This document shows positions 7,574-11,230 of a DNA stretch of 11,230 bases, piece after piece; within the stretch, counting starts at the first letter, position 1; each line of letters opens with the position of its first letter. Location: NCBI GenBank assembly GCA_964613045.1, contig CAZTFS010000075.1:1-11230 (forward strand), read 5' to 3'. The translations under genes were made by a program, and so were the position numbers. The notes under the pieces are model-generated. The model ran no database searches. It was not told the origin of the DNA and saw only the letters and a program-made list of their open reading frames with translations. This stretch comes from UBA1081 sp964613045. GTDB taxonomy: Bacteria; Bacillota; Clostridia; Oscillospirales; Acutalibacteraceae.

Positions 7574-7602
7574 ATTTTGTCACTTTATTCATTCCGTGTC
7601 AA
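7574..7602 (-). promoter_or_regulatory. Promoter of the rhamnose/GRE operon
   Basis: On the minus strand a consensus -35 TTGACA (7602-7597) is followed after exactly 17 bp by CAAAAT (7579-7574). The expected transcript start near 7567 leaves a leader of only about 10-20 nt before the activase. The heptamer ATTCATT (plus strand) occurs at 7570-7576 and 7587-7593, 17 bp apart, covering the -10 and part of the spacer. It could be a pair of regulator half-sites, but this is weak evidence in A+T-rich DNA. No catabolite-repression site was recognised. Confidence 0.65.
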
Positions 7603-7631
7603 GAGTTTTTTTATTTTAAATAAAATATTTT

Positions 7632-7653
7632 TATTTACAAATACACGTAAATA
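7632..7653. promoter_or_regulatory. Palindrome TATTTAC-N8-GTAAATA
   Basis: Seven-base arms (7632-7638 and 7647-7653) form a perfect inverted repeat across the -35 and spacer of the plus-strand promoter. Size and placement would suit a dimeric repressor acting on the phosphodiesterase gene, and possibly on the divergent operon. The surrounding DNA is very A+T-rich, so a chance origin is possible. Confidence 0.35.
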
Positions 7654-7662
7654 TTTTATAAT
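7634..7662 (+). promoter_or_regulatory. Promoter of the phosphodiesterase gene
   Basis: TTTACA (7634-7639), a 17-bp spacer and a perfect TATAAT (7657-7662) precede the gene. The transcript would start near 7669, inside an A-run, giving a leader of only about 14 nt that is little more than the GGAG ribosome binding site at 7671-7674. Confidence 0.7.
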
Positions 7663-7682
7663 AAAAAAAAGGAGACGATGAA

Positions 7683-8522
7683 ATGAAAAAGGTACATAAA
7701 ATATTGATCGGTATTCTGGCTGTGTTTCTTATTGCCGTTTGTGTGGTTCTGAAGGTTTACTGGAGCGATATTATCGGACTTTTTCCGAAAAAACCCATCG
7801 AAACAACAAACAGTGAGGTAACACTCATTGCCCACAGAGGATTTTCTACCGTTGCCCCCGAAAACACTCTTGCTTCCATAAAAGAGGCAGGCGAAGCGAA
7901 TTTCTACGGTGCGGAATTTGACATAAGACTTACAGCCGACGGGGAATGGGTGGTAATTCACAACGACAGCGTCAAATCCATGACTGACGGCAAGGGCAAT
8001 ATTTCCGAAATGACGTTAAGTCAGGTGAAGCTTCTCAATATCGACAACGGATACGGACTGGACGAATACCCTGACGAAAGAATCCCCACTCTTGAAGAAG
8101 CACTCAAGCAGTGTAACGCTTCGGATGTAATTCCCGTTATCGAGATAAAGCTCAATGCAGACCAACAGCCCGATTACAAAATACTATCTGAAATTATAGA
8201 AAATTCAGACTGCGAAGAAATCATGATTATCGCATTCAGCCGTGATGCACTCGTTTCTCTCAAATCCCAACTTCCCGAAGCTGAATACTGGCTTCTTGCA
8301 TCAAAGATAAGTGATGATGACATTACTTTCTGCGTCGAAAACGATATTGACGGAATCGACTTTAATGCAAATAAAAGTGAAAATCTTGATTATGTTGAAA
8401 AAATACTTGATGCAGGACTTGCCGCAGGTGCATGGACTATCGACAATGTAAAAACCATGAAAAAACTCTGCGACATGGGAGTGTACTACATAACAACCAA
8501 TACAATATACAGAGATCAGTAA
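7683..8522 (+). CDS. Membrane-anchored glycerophosphodiester phosphodiesterase
   Basis: This GDPD-family enzyme hydrolyses glycerophosphodiesters to glycerol 3-phosphate and an alcohol, using divalent metal in a TIM barrel. In the 279 residues, one hydrophobic segment (about 7-25) after KKVHK looks like an uncleaved anchor, since no lipobox is seen, placing the catalytic domain outside the membrane. The barrel starts at TLIAHRG with His51 and Arg52, followed by PENT (Glu60), EFDIR (Glu78, Asp80), HND (His93), IEIK (152-156) and a late AWTIDN (250-255). These are the expected catalytic and metal residues. The ATG at 7683 has GGAG 8 nt upstream. It is a single-gene unit, divergent from the rhamnose operon and ending at a strong terminator, so a link to rhamnose use is not implied. 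The natural substrate (phospholipid head groups or teichoic acid fragments) is open. Confidence 0.92.
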   Translation: MKKVHKILIGILAVFLIAVCVVLKVYWSDIIGLFPKKPIETTNSEVTLIAHRGFSTVAPENTLASIKEAGEANFYGAEFDIRLTADGEWVVIHNDSVKSMTDGKGNISEMTLSQVKLLNIDNGYGLDEYPDERIPTLEEALKQCNASDVIPVIEIKLNADQQPDYKILSEIIENSDCEEIMIIAFSRDALVSLKSQLPEAEYWLLASKISDDDITFCVENDIDGIDFNANKSENLDYVEKILDAGLAAGAWTIDNVKTMKKLCDMGVYYITTNTIYRDQ

Positions 8523-8564
8523 TTTAATTAATAACACTTGTTGCATTACCGTATATAATCAAAG

Positions 8565-8600
8565 GGAGCTGTACGAACTGTACAGCTCCGATATTTTTTT
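8565..8600 (+). terminator. Intrinsic terminator between convergent genes
   Basis: GGAGCTGTAC (8565-8574) pairs perfectly with GTACAGCTCC (8580-8589) around the loop GAACT, and is followed by GATA and seven Ts (8594-8600). It is a clear rho-independent terminator for the phosphodiesterase gene, 42 bp after its stop. On the minus strand the same stem lies just past the argG stop, but with a weaker U-stretch (CUUUGAUU), so it probably also serves argG less efficiently. Confidence 0.9.
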
Positions 8601-8602
8601 GA

Positions 8603-9832
8603 TTATTTATCCCAATTTTTTGAAAGTTCAGCTCTGACCTTGATGGGAAGACCGAAGAGGTTGATAAAGCCTGCGGAATCCTTCTGATCGTAAACTTCAT
8701 CTTCATCAAATGTTGCAACTTCTTCACTGTAAAGTGAGTAGGGTGAAGTTACGCCTGCATTGATCATGTTGCCCTTGTAAAGCTTAAGCTTAACATCGCC
8801 TGTAACTGTCTTCTGAGTTTCGTCAACGAAAGCTGCAAGAGACTCACGAAGGGGGGTGAACCACTGACCGAAGTAAACAAGCTCTGCATACTTAGCTGCT
8901 ATAAGCTCCTTGTAGTGCTGAGTATCTCTGTCAAGGCAAAGGGTTTCAAGAACCTGATGTGCTCTGTAAAGAATCGTTCCGCCGGGAGTTTCGTAAACGC
9001 CTCTGGACTTCATGCCGACAAGTCTGTTTTCAACAAGGTCTGCAAGTCCGATACCGTTCTCACCGCCGAGCTTGTTAACTGTTTCAAGAAGCTCGATTGC
9101 ACCCATTTCTTTGCCGTCAATAGCCGTGGGAACACCCTTTTCAAAGTGAATGGTAACATAAGTGGGCTTGTCGGGAGCTGCTTCGGGAGCTACGCCCATT
9201 TCAAGGAAGCCTTCCTTCAAATACTGGGGCTCGTTTGCGGGATCCTCAAGGTCAAGACCTTCATGTGAAAGGTGCCAGAGGTTCTTATCCTTTGAATAGT
9301 TTGTCTCTCTGTTTATCTTAAGAGGAATGTTGTGTGCCTCAGCATACTCAATCTCTTCCTCACGGGACTTGAGTGACCACTCTCTCCAGGGAGCGATTAT
9401 TGCAAGCTCGGGAGCAAAAGCCTTGATAGTAAGCTCAAAACGAACCTGATCGTTACCCTTACCTGTACAGCCGTGGCAGATAGCATCTGCACCCTCTTTT
9501 TTAGCGATCTCAACGATCTCCTTAGCGATGATGGGACGTGCAAATGATGTACCGAGAAGGTAATCACCCTCATAAACTGCACCTGCCTTGAGTGTGGGCC
9601 AGATGTAGTCAGTGATAAACTTCTCTTTAAGATCAAGAACATAAAGCTTTGATGCACCTGTTGCAATAGCCTTTTCCTCAAGACCTTCAAGCTCAGTACC
9701 CTGTCCTACGTCACCGGAAACAGCGATAACTTCGCAATTATTATAATTCTCCTTAAGCCAGGGGATGATGATCGATGTGTCAAGACCGCCCGAATAAGCA
9801 AGAACAACTTTTTTGATATCTTTCTTTTCCAT
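8603..9832 (-). CDS. argG: Argininosuccinate synthase
   Basis: ArgG joins citrulline and aspartate with ATP to give argininosuccinate, the next-to-last step of arginine synthesis, in the cytoplasm. The 409-residue product is full length for the bacterial type I enzyme. The ATP-pyrophosphatase loop AYSGGLDTS is at 12-20, LGTSFARP at 93-100, and the citrulline/aspartate-binding block HGCTGKGNDQVRFE at 120-133, followed by APWREW (147-152) and SREEEIEYA. The ATG at 9832 is preceded by AAAGAGG at 9 nt and by its own promoter. No argH follows in the window, because the next gene is convergent. It is a housekeeping gene separating the rhamnose region from the accessory module. Confidence 0.97.
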   Translation of the reverse strand: MEKKDIKKVVLAYSGGLDTSIIIPWLKENYNNCEVIAVSGDVGQGTELEGLEEKAIATGASKLYVLDLKEKFITDYIWPTLKAGAVYEGDYLLGTSFARPIIAKEIVEIAKKEGADAICHGCTGKGNDQVRFELTIKAFAPELAIIAPWREWSLKSREEEIEYAEAHNIPLKINRETNYSKDKNLWHLSHEGLDLEDPANEPQYLKEGFLEMGVAPEAAPDKPTYVTIHFEKGVPTAIDGKEMGAIELLETVNKLGGENGIGLADLVENRLVGMKSRGVYETPGGTILYRAHQVLETLCLDRDTQHYKELIAAKYAELVYFGQWFTPLRESLAAFVDETQKTVTGDVKLKLYKGNMINAGVTSPYSLYSEEVATFDEDEVYDQKDSAGFINLFGLPIKVRAELSKNWDK

Positions 9833-9867
9833 ATCTGCAAACCTCTTTTTGTTTTTTTCTGTGATAT

Positions 9868-9896
9868 ATTATAATACCGTCCGTCACATTTTGCAA
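9868..9896 (-). promoter_or_regulatory. argG promoter
   Basis: The minus strand carries TTGCAA (9896-9891), a 17-bp spacer and a perfect TATAAT (9873-9868). Transcription would start near 9861, giving a leader of about 29 nt with the GAGG ribosome binding site. No convincing arginine-repressor box pair was recognised. Confidence 0.7.
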
Positions 9897-9917
9897 TACC
9901 TAAATGTGTTAAGATTT

Positions 9918-9961
9918 AAAAAAATATGCATGAATTATTGTATAAAACAACAATTTATGCA
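9918..9961 (-). terminator. A+T-rich terminator after the regulator gene
   Basis: A 15-bp imperfect inverted repeat (9927-9941 and 9947-9961, 13 of 15 matching plus one G-U, loop of 5) is followed on the minus strand by TA and seven Ts (9924-9918). It lies 23 bp past the stop of the small regulator and upstream of the argG promoter, where it would insulate the two units. The stem is weak in G+C, so efficiency may be limited. Confidence 0.65.
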
Positions 9962-9984
9962 GTATATTTGAATATTTATACATT

Positions 9985-10227
9985 TTATATCTCGTATTTT
10001 ATCATGTCGCATACTTCACAGCCGAGAACATAACAAAAACGAGCAAGGACATCTGCATCTATCCTTTCAACTTCACCCTCATACCATTTATTTACAACCT
10101 CAAACCGTGTGCTTGTAAGCTTTGCAAGCTGATTTCGGGTGATACCCTTTTCCTCAAGGACACTACGGAGATTGATTCTGATTTTTCCATACTGACAAAT
10201 AGTAACAATCGGCTTTATCTTATCCAT
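9985..10227 (-). CDS. Small Cro/C1-type (XRE) HTH regulator
   Basis: This 80-residue protein consists of one helix-turn-helix domain of the short Cro/C1 type (YozG-like). After a 15-residue lead comes KIRINLRSVLEEKGITRNQL, with the helix-turn-helix at about 28-50 (ITRNQLAKLTSTRFEVVNKWYEG as two overlapping helices) and the family ending EVCDMIKYEI. It should bind DNA as a dimer. No partner or ligand domain is present. AGGTGA precedes the ATG at good spacing, a promoter with -35 and -10 lies 30-60 bp upstream, and a terminator follows. The divergent neighbour and the repeated GTTACTA sites between them suggest that it controls both itself and that gene. Target sites are inferred. Confidence 0.88.
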   Translation of the reverse strand: MDKIKPIVTICQYGKIRINLRSVLEEKGITRNQLAKLTSTRFEVVNKWYEGEVERIDADVLARFCYVLGCEVCDMIKYEI

Positions 10228-10258
10228 TTAATCACCTTATATATTATTTGTTACTATT

Positions 10259-10287
10259 ATTCTATCTTTATAGTTACTACTTGACAA
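10259..10287 (-). promoter_or_regulatory. Promoter of the HTH regulator
   Basis: The minus strand has TTGTCA (10287-10282), a 17-bp spacer and TAGAAT (10264-10259), with transcription expected near 10252. Its -35 shares bases with the -35 of the opposite promoter, so polymerase can occupy only one of them at a time. Confidence 0.65.
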
Positions 10288-10309
10288 TTTACATAAACAG
10301 TGTTACTAT
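10281..10309 (+). promoter_or_regulatory. Strong promoter of the zinc-ribbon gene
   Basis: A perfect TTGACA (10281-10286), a 17-bp spacer ending in an extended TGT, and TACTAT (10304-10309) make this a strong promoter with a transcript start near 10316. The GTTACTA repeat at 10302 and the palindrome at 10304-10319 cover the -10 and the start, as expected for a repressed promoter. Confidence 0.75.
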
Positions 10310-10319
10310 ATACATAGTA
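10304..10319. promoter_or_regulatory. Palindromic operator candidate on -10
   Basis: TACTAT (10304-10309) and ATAGTA (10314-10319) form a perfect inverted repeat with a 4-bp centre, exactly on the -10 box and transcript start of the plus-strand gene. Its half-site matches the TTACTA repeats nearby, so it is the best candidate for a repressor dimer site. Confidence 0.5.
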
Positions 10320-10338
10320 GATACAAGGAGTGAAAAAA

Positions 10339-11166
10339 ATGTCAAAATCATGTGAATGTTGCAATATCCCATTGTCTGACGACACCTTATTCGAAAGACA
10401 TATTTTCATGGATAATCTTACAGTTATCTTGTGTAAAAATTGCACATATCAATTTGGCAATCTGAAAAACAGAAATAACAAACAGGCACTAAAAACTGCA
10501 ATTGATTGGGCTGTTACAACAATAAAATCTGAATCATCAACAGAAAATGCAAAAACTGCACTTCAAATTGAACATGCAAGAGCAGTAAATTATATCGATT
10601 CGCTCATAAAATGCGATATTTGCGGAAGTGAAATTAATAAAATATCAGCAAGAACAAATGAATTCAAACAATGCAACTATACGCTATGCCTGGACTGTAA
10701 TATTAAGTTCAATTCATTAAAAAATGGAACCGGTTCTACCCCCATCATAGCAGACAGACAACAGTGGCTTCTGAATAACATTAATAACGGAACAGTTGAT
10801 CCTGAAAAACAAGTTTACCTTAACACATTAATCGAGGAATCACGCAACCGAATATTGTATCAAGAAACAAATCGATCACCCGAGCCGGAACAAGCAGATA
10901 AACCTTGGTATATAGCAGCGATGCCTTTACTGTCAATGATAATGGAATTCCTTGGTGGTGGTTTAATCGGCGGTATTGCTGGCTTCGTTATCGGCGACGG
11001 AATATTGGGTGCTGTATTCGGTGCCTTAGTTGGTGTCTGGCTATGTTCTTCAATCGGGAACATCAGCCGTATAGCGACCAGAATCGAAGAGCAGAACAAA
11101 GAATTATCCGGCAAAATTCTGTTATTGTACAATGAAATCAGGAATAAAGAAGATCATACAAATTAA
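10339..11166 (+). CDS. Unrecognised double zinc-ribbon, glycine-zipper membrane protein
   Basis: I do not recognise this 275-residue protein. Two similar units each carry two Cys-x2-Cys pairs: C5/C8 with C32/C35, and C92/C95 with C117/C120. Each is followed by a matching x-F-x-x-LKN end (F39-N44 and F124-N129), so they look like a duplicated zinc ribbon. A helical, polar stretch (46-90) separates them. Residues 190-240 are hydrophobic, with glycine-zipper spacing (GGGLIGGIAGF, GDGILGAVFGALVG), probably one or two membrane helices. A charged, possibly coiled tail (241-275) follows. I start at ATG 10339, 8 nt after AGGAG. A GTG at 10330 overlaps that site and is unlikely. It is divergent from an HTH regulator that probably controls it. 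The coding DNA is more A+T-rich than the operon genes, which suggests an acquired gene. A stress, toxin-like or phage-related role is possible but not shown. Confidence 0.8.
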   Translation: MSKSCECCNIPLSDDTLFERHIFMDNLTVILCKNCTYQFGNLKNRNNKQALKTAIDWAVTTIKSESSTENAKTALQIEHARAVNYIDSLIKCDICGSEINKISARTNEFKQCNYTLCLDCNIKFNSLKNGTGSTPIIADRQQWLLNNINNGTVDPEKQVYLNTLIEESRNRILYQETNRSPEPEQADKPWYIAAMPLLSMIMEFLGGGLIGGIAGFVIGDGILGAVFGALVGVWLCSSIGNISRIATRIEEQNKELSGKILLLYNEIRNKEDHTN

Positions 11167-11200
11167 CACAATAACAAATCAGAATTTATCAAGCCAATTA

Positions 11201-11228
11201 ACAATGTACAATGTACAATTTACAATCG
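11201..11228. repeat. Tandem heptamer repeat, ACAATGT type
   Basis: Four consecutive 7-bp units (ACAATGT, ACAATGT, ACAATTT, ACAATCG) lie just past the membrane protein gene at the right window edge. Such TTAACAATGTACAAT-like runs look like part of an interspersed intergenic repeat. The element probably continues beyond the window, so its full structure cannot be seen. Confidence 0.55.
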
Positions 11229-11230
11229 TG

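Larger units (their letters stand above)
10200..10309. repeat. GTTACTA repeat cluster, putative operators
   Basis: The exact heptamer GTTACTA occurs at 10250-10256, 10273-10279 and 10302-10308, with an inverted copy TAGTAAC at 10200-10206 inside the first codons of the regulator. The three direct copies fall on the regulator's transcript start, in its promoter spacer and on the -10 of the opposite gene. This layout fits an operator array read by the adjacent HTH protein. Binding is an inference from position. Confidence 0.55.

Noticed and set aside
9985..10227. The HTH protein as regulator of the rhamnose operon
   Set aside because: Rhamnose regulators are usually AraC-, DeoR- or LacI-type with a sensing domain. 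This one is a bare Cro/C1 domain more than 2 kb away, with its own nearby operator-like sites.
10330..10338. GTG start for the zinc-ribbon protein
   Set aside because: The GTG overlaps the AGGAG ribosome binding site, whereas the ATG at 10339 is at ideal spacing.
9985..11166. Calling the regulator/membrane protein pair a toxin-antitoxin system
   Set aside because: The genes are divergent, not co-transcribed, the membrane protein is much larger than typical small toxins, and no known toxin motif is visible.
1..11230. tRNA, rRNA, CRISPR array, riboswitch or transposase
   Set aside because: The gene-free stretches are all shorter than about 160 bp, and none shows a cloverleaf, regularly spaced repeats, a known aptamer core or a transposase frame.

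Overview
The window looks like chromosome of an anaerobic Clostridia-type Firmicute, probably of the Ruminococcaceae/Oscillospiraceae kind. The reasons are strong AGGAG-type ribosome binding sites, sigma-70-like promoters with 17-bp spacers, oxygen-sensitive glycyl-radical chemistry, and moderate-GC coding DNA set in very A+T-rich spacers. The exact genus cannot be fixed by reading alone.

Positions 7558 to 131 (minus strand) hold a tight six-gene operon. In order of transcription it encodes a small radical-SAM activase, a glycyl radical enzyme (GRE), an FGGY sugar kinase of sedoheptulokinase-like appearance, a type I phosphomannose isomerase (ManA), L-rhamnose isomerase (RhaA) and rhamnulose-1-phosphate aldolase (RhaD). 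Intergenic gaps run from a 1-bp overlap to 15 bp, and several Shine-Dalgarno sites lie in the end of the preceding gene. RhaA, a kinase and RhaD would take L-rhamnose to DHAP and L-lactaldehyde. The GRE could act on the lactaldehyde branch (for example on 1,2-propanediol), but its active-site and glycyl-loop residues do not match the known diol dehydratases. No fucO, aldehyde dehydrogenase, microcompartment gene, transporter or AraC-type regulator is present in the window. This GRE/activase pair with an unusual kinase is the main candidate for undescribed chemistry.

Positions 7559-7682 form a divergent promoter region with one good sigma-70-like promoter on each strand. On the plus strand follows a membrane-anchored glycerophosphodiester phosphodiesterase (7683-8522). 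It ends at a strong hairpin terminator that it shares convergently with argG (argininosuccinate synthase, 9832-8603, minus), which has its own promoter.

Positions 9918-11166 look like an accessory two-gene module: a small Cro/C1-type regulator (minus) and, divergently, an unrecognised protein with two repeated four-cysteine zinc-ribbon-like units and a glycine-zipper membrane segment. The 100-bp spacer has overlapping divergent promoters, three exact GTTACTA repeats and a palindrome on the plus -10, which suggests a self-regulated switch. This end is visibly more A+T-rich than the rest.

Both window edges hold A+T-rich short repeats and hairpins, probably interspersed intergenic elements.
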